The translations under genes were made by a program, and so were the position numbers. A stretch of DNA of 64,000 nt from Verrucomicrobiaceae bacterium (GTDB taxonomy: Bacteria > Verrucomicrobiota > Verrucomicrobiia > Verrucomicrobiales > Verrucomicrobiaceae): positions 186,001-250,000 of the forward strand of contig JAIBCL010000007.1 of NCBI GenBank assembly GCA_019694165.1, given 5' to 3'. The notes below the pieces were generated by a model. It was not told the origin of the DNA, searched no databases, and saw only the letters and a list, made by a program, of their open reading frames with translations. Position 1 is the first letter of the stretch. Every line of letters starts with the position of its first letter. Below, piece after piece: positions 33,490 to 42,524 of this stretch.

Positions 33490-36400
33490 GTCATTCACGC
33501 ATCACCTTGAGCCGCATCCTTGCGGTGAACTGGTATGGCTACCGCCAGTTCATCGATGTGGCCGGCCTCTCGCTGATCACGGGCGCAAACGGCAGCGGGA
33601 AGAGCGCGCTGCTCGACCTCATTCAGTTTGTCCTGCTCGGTGAACAGCAGAGCCGCTTCAACAAAGCAGCAGCCGGCGCTGGCAGCGGCCGCTCTTTGCG
33701 TGGCTACTGTCTTTGCGACACGAACACCGTCGGTCGTGATGGCGCGGAACGCTACCTGCGACCGAGCAGCGTCACGCTCGCTGGCCTTGAGTTCACCTGG
33801 CCGCTTCAATCCGGCGAGACCGAGCCGCGTCGCGAGACGTGGGGCGCGCGCATTGAATACGAAAGCCCGACGGCCAAGCCCTCCACGATCTGGTTTCGCG
33901 CGGGCCGTCGCCTTGCGTGGCAGGATTTCCTCAACAACGAAGCCGGGCCGCAGGCGATGCAGTTCATGCCCGAAGACGAGTTCCGCACGCGCGTAAAACG
34001 CGAACTCGACGGCGACGTGTGGGACCGGCAGAAGGCTTACCTCGATGAGATGGCCATGCGCAGTCATCTTGGCTTTGATCCCGAACAAATGGGCAAGACG
34101 CTTCCGCGCGCGATGGCCTTCGAGCCGGAGAGCAACTTCGAGAAGTTCGTGCGCGAGTTTCTTCTCGAACCCGGCATGCCCGACGTGAAGGCCGTGAAAG
34201 CCAGCGTCGATGCGCATCGCCGCGCTCAGGAGAGACTGGAGAAAATGCACGATCAGCTCGGGCGGCTGAAGCGCATCTCCACGCATCATCAGGATTGGGT
34301 CACGTCAAAGCGTGAGTCCGCGCTCTACTCGCATCTCAGCGAGGCATTGAAACACGAGGAGGCGCTGGAGAATCTGAACCGCCGACGCACGACGCTTGAA
34401 GACCGCCGCGTCGAACACGCCGACAACGTGGAAGCACACGAGCAGGCCATGGAAGAGCGCGAGCGCCTTCGCCACGCCGTCGAGGCCGCGCGCGCTTCAC
34501 TCGGAGACAAGGCACTCAAGCTAGAAGAAAACGACCGTCGTCGTCGCGAGACGGAAAAGGAGATCTCCAGGCTCGATGCCGCCGCCACCAGTCTCCGAGA
34601 TGTTTTGCGCAATCACCTGCGCCGCTGGCAGGACTGGACGCTCCACGCATCGCGGCTTGGCCTGAATGTTCTCGAGAGCGCTTCAGCCGGCATTTCTGGC
34701 ATGAAGAGCGCGGATGAGAATCGTGCGCTGGCCGCTGCGCGCGAGATGCCGGCGGTGTACATCCAGCTGCGCGACGAAGCGATGGAAGCGCTCCGTCCCG
34801 TCGAAGCACGGCTCGCCGAGCACGAGGTGCGGAAGGCAGCTCTGCAAAAGGATCTCGGCCACCTACGCGAGGGACAGGCATCGCCCGCGCCGCTTTTGAA
34901 TGCGCTGCTCGCCCGCGGCCAGAAGGCGGTGGCCCTTGGCCGGGTGGTGGAGGTGAAGCCCGCCGCCGAGAAATGGTGGCCGCTGCTGGAGGCAATGCTC
35001 GGCGTTCATCGCCGTGCCATCCTGCCGGAAGATTTTCGCGCGGCGTGGGATCAGGCGCAGCAACATCCGAGCACCGCCGAGCCGCTGATTCATCCTGACG
35101 AACTCCGCAAGACGGCGTTTACCAAAGTCGAGAAGGGCTCGCTGCGCGACATGCTCGAGACGAAGCACGAGGCAGCCGGCCGTTTCCTCGATCATCTGCT
35201 CGGCGGCATTGTGGGCGTGAACAAAGCCTCGCAGCTCGACAAACACGAGCGCGCGCTGTCGCTCGACGGCTGGTTCAAGGATCCGCCGCGTCGCATCAAG
35301 CTCACGCCGGAGAAAGAATTCACGCTCGGCGAGGAAGGTCTCCGTCGGCTCCGTGATCTGCGCGAGGGCGAACTGCGCGACACCGAAGCCGTGATCGAAG
35401 AAGTCCGGCGAGATTGCGAAGACCTGCGAGCATTCATCAATCGGGGTCGCGAATGGCGGCTCGATCACTTCACCGCGCCCGAAGGCAGCGACGAGGTTCA
35501 TCTTTTGCCGAAGCTCCGCAAGGAACTCGGCGAGCTTCAGGCCACATGGGAGCTGCTCGCGACACCCGACAACGTGAAGGCGATGGAGAATCTGCGCGTG
35601 CAAAACGCGACGCTGGAAGGCATTCACGAGCGCATCGGCAGTCTCAAGACGGCGATCACTGCCTTCACCGTCGAGCAGGCGCGACTCGAAGAAGCCATCA
35701 GCGAGGATGTTTTTCAGGAGGAGCAAACTCGCATCGCGCGACAGACTTCGCGGGCGCTCGTGCTGGGGGTTTCTGACGATGAAATCACCGCGCGCATCGA
35801 CGCTGAACGTCAAAAATCAACGAGCTGGCGCAAGTCCATCGAGATGGCCGCCACGCTGGCTGTGCAGCTCGAAACCCGCGCACAGGAAGCGCGCCGTCTG
35901 CGTGACGAACAGCGCCGCGAGCTTGTGACTGTTCACGCCGATCTCAGCGACGCTCTCGACTCTGATGCGGAGGACAACGCCGCCTTTGACCAGCGCCGCG
36001 AGGATCTCGAAACGCATGAGCTTGAGCGCTTCAAGACCGCCGCCGATGAGGCCCGCAAGGAGTGGGAGGACCGCCTCCAGCATCAGGTGCTCGACGTGCT
36101 CCGCGAAAAGCTCAGCGAGGCCGATCGCACAAAGCGCGAGCTGAACCGCGCGATGGATCACGAGATCGGCGGCTGGCGCTACCAGCTTACCAGCCGCGCC
36201 GACAAGGCGCACACGGCGATCTGGACGCTCGTCGATAAAGGCCTGCCGGCCGGAGCCGAGATGGAGCTTTTCAATGCTGCAGGACGCGAAGACATCGAGC
36301 GCGCCAAGGCCGAACTCATGGCGGCCATCGACGCCGCCGACAATCCCGAGGACAAGCGCCATCAGCGCATGCTCGACTACCGCTACTACCACCACTGGGA

Positions 36401-36827
36401 CATCGAGGCGAAGCCCGCCGGTCGTGGTGATGCCGCTGCCATCAGCCTGAACAAGAGCGCGAAAAAACAGAGCGGCGGTGAAAACCAGGCGCCGTTCTTT
36501 GTCGCCACGCTCGCCGCCTTCCGTCGTGTGTATGATCTCGGCCGCCGGGATGCGCAGCAGAATCTGGGGCTCGTCGTAATGGACGAGGCATTCAGCAAGC
36601 TCAGCGGCGACCGCATCGACGACTGCCTCGCCCTTGCCCGCAACTTCGGCCTCCAACTCATCATGGCCTTCCCCGAAGACCGCCTCCCCACGATGTTCCA
36701 GCACGCCGACACCGTTGTGCAGTGTCGAGTCGAGCGCAGCTACGACGAAGAGACGGAGCAGGTGAAGAATATCGAGAACTGGGTCGTCCGCGTCGAGGGC
36801 AGCAGGCTTGCGGAGCTGATGGAGTGA
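33486..36827 (+). CDS. jetC: Wadjet defence protein JetC (SMC-type ATPase)
   Basis: 1113 aa. The ATPase head is split between the termini as in SMC proteins: Walker A GANGSGKS at residues 33-40, signature SGGEN at 996-1000, and Walker B 'LGLVVMDEAF' with D1033 and E1034. Between them are long charged coiled coils (about 240-370 and 840-910) flanking a central hinge-like region (about 400-790). JetC powers DNA loop extrusion in the Wadjet complex. Length is standard for the family, and all ATPase motifs are intact, so the enzyme should be functional. Confidence 0.95.
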   Translation: MSHSRITLSRILAVNWYGYRQFIDVAGLSLITGANGSGKSALLDLIQFVLLGEQQSRFNKAAAGAGSGRSLRGYCLCDTNTVGRDGAERYLRPSSVTLAGLEFTWPLQSGETEPRRETWGARIEYESPTAKPSTIWFRAGRRLAWQDFLNNEAGPQAMQFMPEDEFRTRVKRELDGDVWDRQKAYLDEMAMRSHLGFDPEQMGKTLPRAMAFEPESNFEKFVREFLLEPGMPDVKAVKASVDAHRRAQERLEKMHDQLGRLKRISTHHQDWVTSKRESALYSHLSEALKHEEALENLNRRRTTLEDRRVEHADNVEAHEQAMEERERLRHAVEAARASLGDKALKLEENDRRRRETEKEISRLDAAATSLRDVLRNHLRRWQDWTLHASRLGLNVLESASAGISGMKSADENRALAAAREMPAVYIQLRDEAMEALRPVEARLAEHEVRKAALQKDLGHLREGQASPAPLLNALLARGQKAVALGRVVEVKPAAEKWWPLLEAMLGVHRRAILPEDFRAAWDQAQQHPSTAEPLIHPDELRKTAFTKVEKGSLRDMLETKHEAAGRFLDHLLGGIVGVNKASQLDKHERALSLDGWFKDPPRRIKLTPEKEFTLGEEGLRRLRDLREGELRDTEAVIEEVRRDCEDLRAFINRGREWRLDHFTAPEGSDEVHLLPKLRKELGELQATWELLATPDNVKAMENLRVQNATLEGIHERIGSLKTAITAFTVEQARLEEAISEDVFQEEQTRIARQTSRALVLGVSDDEITARIDAERQKSTSWRKSIEMAATLAVQLETRAQEARRLRDEQRRELVTVHADLSDALDSDAEDNAAFDQRREDLETHELERFKTAADEARKEWEDRLQHQVLDVLREKLSEADRTKRELNRAMDHEIGGWRYQLTSRADKAHTAIWTLVDKGLPAGAEMELFNAAGREDIERAKAELMAAIDAADNPEDKRHQRMLDYRYYHHWDIEAKPAGRGDAAAISLNKSAKKQSGGENQAPFFVATLAAFRRVYDLGRRDAQQNLGLVVMDEAFSKLSGDRIDDCLALARNFGLQLIMAFPEDRLPTMFQHADTVVQCRVERSYDEETEQVKNIENWVVRVEGSRLAELME

Positions 36828-37240
36828 AAAAGTAGTGCTGGGCTTCAGCTCGATGCCGTTGGGAAACACATCAGATGTGAGGACAGCGGGCATCCGGAGG
36901 CGAACGGTCTCATTCCCCCTCACCCCAGCCCTCTCCCCGTGGGAGAGGGAGACGGTGGCGCTGCCGCGCCAGGAACAAGCGAGCTTCGCAAGATCGAGCG
37001 GCAGCTCGCTCTTCTCCCTCTCCCATTGGGAGAGGGCTGGGGTGAGGGGGTGGTTTTTCGTTTGCTGTGAGCGTTGGCGTTCGCTCGTCAATTGTTGTTC
37101 AAGGGCATTCAGCCTGAGCCCGTACAGGTCTTGCAGCGCGGATTGTCGGTGGATCAGTCAGCGACGTTTTCACAAGCTAAAGCTCATGACCACTTTGCTT
37201 CGCCCTCTTGTCCGCCACTAATTCTTCGGCACGATGAGCC
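36828..37240. other. Gap between jetC and jetD containing an inverted-repeat element
   Basis: 413 bp without a credible gene. It contains the 136-bp palindromic element described at 36915-37050; the flanks hold no recognisable feature. In other Wadjet loci the four genes are usually tightly packed, so the gap is probably a later insertion. Confidence 0.7.
36915..37050. repeat. REP/MITE-like inverted repeat between jetC and jetD
   Basis: A 23-bp perfect inverted repeat (36915-36937 and 37028-37050; right arm GGGAGAGGGCTGGGGTGAGG plus three G). Each end is also a hairpin: CCCTCTCCC-CGT-GGGAGAGGG near 36930-36948 and CCCTCTCCC-ATT-GGGAGAGGG near 37017-37036. There is no open frame inside. The CCCTCACCCCAGCCCTCTCCC-type sequence is a commonly dispersed bacterial repeat; whether other copies exist in this genome cannot be seen here. 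Confidence 0.85.
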
Positions 37241-38440
37241 ATGCGCTGGCTGCAAACGCTTCACGAGCAATGGATGTCCGCCCGGAAACGGCGTGTGGCG
37301 GCGGCGGTGCGGCCGTTTCACCGGGATTGGGAAGGGTTGCTCGATGACGCCGGAGTGAAAACGGCGGAGGACCGACAGGCCGCGCAACGAGAGGCGGCGA
37401 ACTCACCACTCAAGTTGATCCCATTCAAGAAGAAGCCTCGCTTCATCGACAAGATCGAAGTGCCGCTCGAGTCAGAGGCGTGGCTTCACGGTCAGTTCGG
37501 CACTCAAACCGGCGCGGAAGCACAGGCGAAGGCGCTCTCGGTCGTCAAGCGCTGGGCCGCGCAACCTCATCCGTTGCTATCCGAGGTTTGGTCAGCGCTG
37601 TGCAGGCGTTTGGAAGCCGAGTTCGCCATTCCACGAGCGGTGGAGCCATTCCGCTGGCTGGAGTCGGAGCGCGTCGATGAGCTGCTAGGGCTCCTGTTTC
37701 AGCTCACCTCTCGCGAGTGGACGGAGGGCACGCTGATCCGTGATGCGAGCACTCAGCTCGCTCATCCTTCGAAGTATCTCGAATCGCAGCAGAGCTTCAT
37801 CGAGCGCGGGCTGGAGCAGCTCTTTGGTCGCGAGACGCCGCTGGAGTCACTCGGCATTCAGACGAGCAACAGCGTCCTGCATTTCAGCGGACCGCTCACG
37901 CTGCACTTCGCAGATGGCACCGCACACGTCACCGATGCGCTTCGCTACGAGTCCACGCTGCCTGTGGCCGAGATCGAGCGCGCCGTGCGCATCACTACCA
38001 CGGCAAAGCGTTTGCTGACTGTCGAGAACCGCAAGACGACCTTCCTCCAACTCGCCCGCGCGGATGCGAACCGCACCACGCTGATCGTCGCCACCTCGTT
38101 CCCGACTCAAGCCGTGCGCCGTCTCCTCGAAAAGCTCCCTAGCGACCTGCCGCATCATCACTTCGGAGACACCGATCCGGCCGGATTCCTCATCCTGCAA
38201 AAGCTGCGGCAAGCGAGTCCGCAACGGGTGAGTGCATTTCACATGCGGCATCGGTCATCGCCAAACTCGCCCGTGCTCACGCGGAGCGAACTGCGCGTCA
38301 TCGAGCAACTTGTCGCCGATCCCGCGATGGAGGATTGTCATGCTCCTTTGCGCGTGATGTTCGAAACAGGACGGCGTGGTGACTTTGAGCAGGAATCCCT
38401 GGGGCCGCCGTCGGTCGGTGGCTGGCCCTTCTTTGAATGA
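37241..38440 (+). CDS. jetD: Wadjet defence nuclease JetD (Toprim domain)
   Basis: 399 aa. The N-terminal DUF3322-like half (about 40-190) contains 'LPLESEAWLHGQFGT', 'LLSEVWSALCRRLEAEF' and 'RVDELLGLLFQLTSREWTEG'. The C-terminal DUF2220/Toprim half has the catalytic Glu in 'VENRKTTF' (E262) and the acidic pair D310-x-D312 in 'HHHFGDTDPAGFLIL'. JetD cuts DNA when the JetABC complex has extruded a small circle, which eliminates plasmids. The active site is complete. It is separated from jetC by a 413-bp gap with a repeat element. Confidence 0.9.
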   Translation: MRWLQTLHEQWMSARKRRVAAAVRPFHRDWEGLLDDAGVKTAEDRQAAQREAANSPLKLIPFKKKPRFIDKIEVPLESEAWLHGQFGTQTGAEAQAKALSVVKRWAAQPHPLLSEVWSALCRRLEAEFAIPRAVEPFRWLESERVDELLGLLFQLTSREWTEGTLIRDASTQLAHPSKYLESQQSFIERGLEQLFGRETPLESLGIQTSNSVLHFSGPLTLHFADGTAHVTDALRYESTLPVAEIERAVRITTTAKRLLTVENRKTTFLQLARADANRTTLIVATSFPTQAVRRLLEKLPSDLPHHHFGDTDPAGFLILQKLRQASPQRVSAFHMRHRSSPNSPVLTRSELRVIEQLVADPAMEDCHAPLRVMFETGRRGDFEQESLGPPSVGGWPFFE

Positions 38441-38480
38441 CCGAGTCTGCATTCGTCGTCCGGGCGATTGCCAGCGGCGC

Positions 38481-39758
38481 TCACGTTCGAGCAAATGTCT
38501 TGAGCGCCTCACGAACTTCAGGGCGGACTATCATGCCCGGTCGCCGCTCGTGAAGGATGCGGCAGGCTTCTTCGGCTGAGGAGGTACGGTTGGCGGCGAG
38601 AAGCCAGGCACCTGCGGCAGCAGCGGTGCGGGAGTAGCCGGCTTTGCAGTGGATGTAAACCTGTCCGTGCTGCCGCTCGCGCTCGATGAATCTGACCATC
38701 GCCTCCATCTGGTCCATCGACGGTGCGGTGAGATCTAGGATGGGAATGTTGAGGTAGCTGACTTTGTTGAAGGCCGCTGGGCGTTCGTATTCAGAGGTGA
38801 GGTCGAGCACGGCGGTGACGCCGCTTTCCACAAGGTTGCGCGCTTCGCTTTCGTCAGGCTGGCTGCCGATGATGACGTTGTCGGCAAGGGTGTCCCATGG
38901 TGCACTGCGTTTGCGATAATGGCGGCGCGACCACTCGTGACCGGCGCGGACGGGCCAGAAGAAGGTGCGCGTGAGCCGGTCGAGCTTTCCATCTCGCTTA
39001 CCCCAAACATTGCTGCCGAGTCCGAAGTAGCCGATTGCGAGGGTGCCGAGCATGAACGCGGACCAGGTGATGACGATGCTCAGCGGCCAGCATTCTTTCG
39101 CGAGAAAAAGGCAGCCCATCGCTCCAGCGAGATAGCAGCAGCCGACGCGCACATTTTTCCCGGCGATGGCGAGACTCGATTGCGACGGAAAGGCTTGAAA
39201 GCACATCGCCGCCAGGAGAAAGCCACCGGCGACATCGGCAAGCTGATGCTGCCAAGTGAAGAGCGTGGAGAAGCCGATGAGGCTGAACCACACATGCGTG
39301 ACGATACGCATGATACCGCCGGTCTTCGACACAAACAATGCAGCCAGAATCGTGCGCAGTGCAATGTGGAGGGACGGAAACAGATTGTGTGGCTTGTCGA
39401 ACGAATAGAGCGACGCCATGAGCGGGGCGAACGGGCCGAACGGCTCGGGCCGGTGGAACTGCAACGTGAGCGGCATCACGACAAAGCAGATGCCGGCGAC
39501 GATGATGGAGAGCGCGATGCGATTGCGCAGACAACGCAGCTCCACGTCATCGCGGCAGACGAACGGCGCGGCGACGAAAAACAAATCGACCGACCAGTAC
39601 GGCACGATGAACCACGCGACGAACGGAATGTGCTGCTCCCACGCGAAGGCCCACGTCTGCACGTCGGTGCGCACCGAGCTGAGCGCGTTTGTGGTATGAT
39701 AGACCACCATGAAGAGCAGTCCGAGCAACGCGCAGTCTCTGGCGGCGTTGAGTTTCAT
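38481..39758 (-). CDS. ynbD: PAP2-like / dual-specificity phosphatase fusion protein (YnbD-like)
   Basis: 425 aa. The N-terminal 300 residues have eight or so hydrophobic segments with PAP2-like phosphatase features ('HNLFPSLHIALRTIL' and 'TWQHQLADVAGGF'). The C-terminal 150 residues are a cytosolic dual-specificity/tyrosine phosphatase with catalytic HCKAGYSRTA (H370, C371, R377) and an upstream 'LDLTAPSMDQM' general-acid loop. Length and domain order match E. coli YnbD (about 430 aa). The substrate is probably a phospholipid or lipid-linked phosphate. It lies downstream of a ynbC-like gene on the same strand, as in E. coli. Confidence 0.85.
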   Translation of the reverse strand: MKLNAARDCALLGLLFMVVYHTTNALSSVRTDVQTWAFAWEQHIPFVAWFIVPYWSVDLFFVAAPFVCRDDVELRCLRNRIALSIIVAGICFVVMPLTLQFHRPEPFGPFAPLMASLYSFDKPHNLFPSLHIALRTILAALFVSKTGGIMRIVTHVWFSLIGFSTLFTWQHQLADVAGGFLLAAMCFQAFPSQSSLAIAGKNVRVGCCYLAGAMGCLFLAKECWPLSIVITWSAFMLGTLAIGYFGLGSNVWGKRDGKLDRLTRTFFWPVRAGHEWSRRHYRKRSAPWDTLADNVIIGSQPDESEARNLVESGVTAVLDLTSEYERPAAFNKVSYLNIPILDLTAPSMDQMEAMVRFIERERQHGQVYIHCKAGYSRTAAAAGAWLLAANRTSSAEEACRILHERRPGMIVRPEVREALKTFART

Positions 39759-39873
39759 GCGTGGGTCGTGGAGGAACTCGCCAGAGTTCCGACGCTTTCG
39801 TTCTGGAGGGCGCGCGTCAGAGCGGGCGGGCGGAAGCCTGCGCGGCTGCCGCTACATGGCGCTTCAGTGCTTA

Positions 39874-41592
39874 TCACGACTTCCTCCTCGCCACCGACAC
39901 GGTGAAAATTCCCCACTTGTCCATGAGTTGCCCGGTCTTCTCGAATCCCGCTTCGCTCACAAGCTGATCCATTTCCATTTGTGTGCGACGCCGCATGATC
40001 CACGGCTGGCCTTCGCGATTCGTGAGCGCGCGGGCGATAAACTCGACCTGCGGGTGCCAGGGTTGGTTTGTGTAGATCAGGCAGCCGTCCGGCTCGATGG
40101 CATCGGCGAGGCCGAGCAGCGAGCGGCGGAGCGGCTCGTTCTCCGGATACAATTCGTAGAGTCCGGAGACGATGCCGATGGTCGGCCTTGGCGAAACCGC
40201 GGCGATTGACGAACGGTCGAATGCGTCGCCTTGCACGATGGTTGCATCGCGCACGCCGAGCGACTCGGCGAGCTGGCGGCCGGCCTCGACGTTTTCCGGT
40301 TTGTAGTCTCGCAGCACGGCGGTCGCAGGCACATGGGGCATTGCTTTCATCGTTTCGAGCACGTAGCGGCCGCAGCCGGTGGCGATGTCGAGAATGCGCA
40401 CGGGTTTTCCTTCGGCGTGCAGCCGGGTGATGGTGTCGCGCAACGTCTGCTCGAGATTCTCGCGCCGGATGCGGATGCCGCGCCAGCCGATGCTGTTGAT
40501 ATAGTTCGCGTCGATCAAACGACCTAGCCAGGTGATGCCGCGCGGCTTGTTTTCATAGACGTAGTCGAGCGTGCGGCCGGAGTCGAAGCCGCTGGCCCAG
40601 CCGAGGAGGATGCCATCGCTCAGGCAGCCGAGCGTACGCATGATGAAGCGCTGGATGCCCCACCAAAATGGGCCGGGCTGGCGGAGGCGGTCGTACTCGT
40701 TGCGGGTGTAGCCCTGCTTGTCTCCGTTCGTGAGGTTCGGTGGCTCGAACGTGTCTGCGAAGCGTTCGATGGCGAACTCGCGAATCTTGTCGGTTACAAC
40801 CTTGCGATTCTTCTCGTGAAACACGGCGTGATAAAAACCTGGCAGCATCTCGAATCGCTTCTTTTTGGACGACAGTCCCTCAAAAAATCGGCGCTGCGCG
40901 GAGTTCTTCACGATCCAGTCGGCTCCGGCGGCGAGCATCAGCGTGGGTGCAACGATCGCTCCCGCATCGGCGACGATGCGCTTCGAAGTGTCGAAGAGGT
41001 CGAGCAGGATGTTCACGGCGATCTGCTTGAAGATGGCCGGATCGGCATCGTAGCGCTTCTGCTCCTCGACATCGTGCGTGAGGAATTTGGACTTCACGTA
41101 GCTCTTCACATAGCCGGCGCCGAAAAGCCGCTGCTTCAGGCGCAGCAACGGGATGGCAAACGGAACGTAGAGCTTCACTTCAAACGCCGGTGCCGCGAGC
41201 ACGAGCCCGCGGATGCGTGGGGCAAAGTCGTGCACCCACGTCACGGCGATCACCGCACCGACGCTGTGCGCCACCACGATCATGTCTTCCTGCGCGAAGC
41301 CATGCTCGCGCGTGACGTGCCGCACGAACCATTCGGCATCCCGCACTACGGCGCCCAGGTTTTCCGCCGATCCTCGCTCGCCCGGCGACTCTCCATGACC
41401 TCGCGCATCCCAGGCGAAAATGGCCACGTCATCAAGACCAAGTGCCTCGACCGTCTCCTGCCAGCGCGCAGAGTGTTCGTGACCGCGATGAAAAAGAACG
41501 AGAGCTTTTTTCGTCGGCATGGCGGGCAGCCAGGTGCGATAAAACAATCTGGCTCCATCCCAGGATTCAAAGGTGCCGGTTTGCGGATTCAT
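39874..41592 (-). CDS. ynbC: Bifunctional alpha/beta hydrolase / SAM methyltransferase (YnbC-like)
   Basis: 572 aa from ATG 41592. Residues 1-290 are an alpha/beta hydrolase: 'KALVLFHRGHEHSARW' oxyanion region and nucleophile 'VVAHSVGAV' (S110), with 'GFYHAVFHE' as the probable catalytic histidine. Residues 300-572 are a class I methyltransferase ('VRILDIATGCGRYVLE', 'VSGLYELYPENEPLRRSLLGLA'). The fusion matches E. coli YnbC in length and order. The acyl or lipid substrate and the methyl acceptor are unknown. It is 115 bp upstream of the ynbD-like gene; ynbA and ynbB homologues were not found in this window. Confidence 0.85.
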   Translation of the reverse strand: MNPQTGTFESWDGARLFYRTWLPAMPTKKALVLFHRGHEHSARWQETVEALGLDDVAIFAWDARGHGESPGERGSAENLGAVVRDAEWFVRHVTREHGFAQEDMIVVAHSVGAVIAVTWVHDFAPRIRGLVLAAPAFEVKLYVPFAIPLLRLKQRLFGAGYVKSYVKSKFLTHDVEEQKRYDADPAIFKQIAVNILLDLFDTSKRIVADAGAIVAPTLMLAAGADWIVKNSAQRRFFEGLSSKKKRFEMLPGFYHAVFHEKNRKVVTDKIREFAIERFADTFEPPNLTNGDKQGYTRNEYDRLRQPGPFWWGIQRFIMRTLGCLSDGILLGWASGFDSGRTLDYVYENKPRGITWLGRLIDANYINSIGWRGIRIRRENLEQTLRDTITRLHAEGKPVRILDIATGCGRYVLETMKAMPHVPATAVLRDYKPENVEAGRQLAESLGVRDATIVQGDAFDRSSIAAVSPRPTIGIVSGLYELYPENEPLRRSLLGLADAIEPDGCLIYTNQPWHPQVEFIARALTNREGQPWIMRRRTQMEMDQLVSEAGFEKTGQLMDKWGIFTVSVARRKS

Positions 41593-41687
41593 GATTTTGG
41601 AAGTGGAATGGCGGGAGTTTCTGCCACAGACGACCAGAATCAATGCGCTCGTGATTGATAAATGCGATACGGCTATTGGAGAAGAGG

Positions 41688-42392
41688 TCAGTCCCCGTCC
41701 GCCGCGCTCATCGCTTTCGCGGCGATTACGGTCGTCGCTCCCGCGGCCAGCCGGCCGCTGTAGAGGTCGATGGCGCGCCTGGCGATGATGTCGATCACAG
41801 CCGGCTGTAGCGTGCGCGCGGCGATGTTTGAGACGGCCATGCCGGCCCATACGACGGGTGACTTGTAGCGCACCACCTGCCACACGGGCAGCATCCATTT
41901 GTACACGCGGTTCATCGACTGCACAGTGTCGTGCTTCACGATCTTGTGCGTCATCTCCCAAGTTTTCAGCGCTGTGCTCGCGCTCACGTCCACGAGGCGG
42001 CCGACGGCGCGCGTTTGCAGAAAATCCGCGAGGTCCATCGCGGCGAGATGGATGGCGCGCGTGAACTGGCTCAGGCCCGGCGCCAGAAGCGGCTCGGCGT
42101 GCTCTGGGTGATAATTCGCCGCGATCTCACGCACGAGCCGCGGCACTTCATCGACCAGCGGCGCGAGCCATTCGGGGTTTGGGTTCTTTGTCCAGCGCAT
42201 CCGCTTTTTGCATGCGTCAATGGCGGCCTTCGCCCGCTCATCAGCCAGTCCGCACTCGGGATACACATAGCTCTCCACCGCGTGGCGCGCCGCCTTCAAG
42301 TCCGCCGCAAAGCGCAGCGCCTTCCACAGCACCCAAGTCGCCAGCCCCACGATGAAACCGGCGAGAAAAAAGAAGGCGTGGCCCCAAGTCAT
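41688..42392 (-). CDS. Membrane-anchored hypothetical protein, 234 aa
   Basis: Starting at ATG 42392, the protein opens with a single membrane helix ('WGHAFFFLAGFIVGLATWVLWKAL') followed by a helical cytoplasmic or periplasmic part ('ARHAVESYVYPECGLADERAKAAIDACKKRM', 'LPVWQVVRYKSPVVWAGMAVSNIAARTL', 'IIARRAIDLYSGRLAAGATTVIAAKAM'). I do not recognise the family. It sits 95 bp upstream of the ynbC-like gene and may belong to the same lipid-related unit. A start 66 bp upstream is possible. Confidence 0.7.
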   Translation of the reverse strand: MTWGHAFFFLAGFIVGLATWVLWKALRFAADLKAARHAVESYVYPECGLADERAKAAIDACKKRMRWTKNPNPEWLAPLVDEVPRLVREIAANYHPEHAEPLLAPGLSQFTRAIHLAAMDLADFLQTRAVGRLVDVSASTALKTWEMTHKIVKHDTVQSMNRVYKWMLPVWQVVRYKSPVVWAGMAVSNIAARTLQPAVIDIIARRAIDLYSGRLAAGATTVIAAKAMSAADGD

Positions 42393-42524
42393 GTCACCAC
42401 GCAACTCGCGCGGACTCGCCGTGTCAAGAGAGGCAGCCGCGCCAAATCTGCCATTCGACATCCGCCGCACACTCGCCATTAATCCGCGGCAATCCGGCAT
42501 TCTACATTTTTCATTCCCGATCCC

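Noticed and set aside
35817-37091. Long open frame antisense to jetC (about 424 codons)
   Set aside because: It lies opposite a well-supported SMC ATPase. High GC opens the complementary frame; the translation has no family match, start site or motif.
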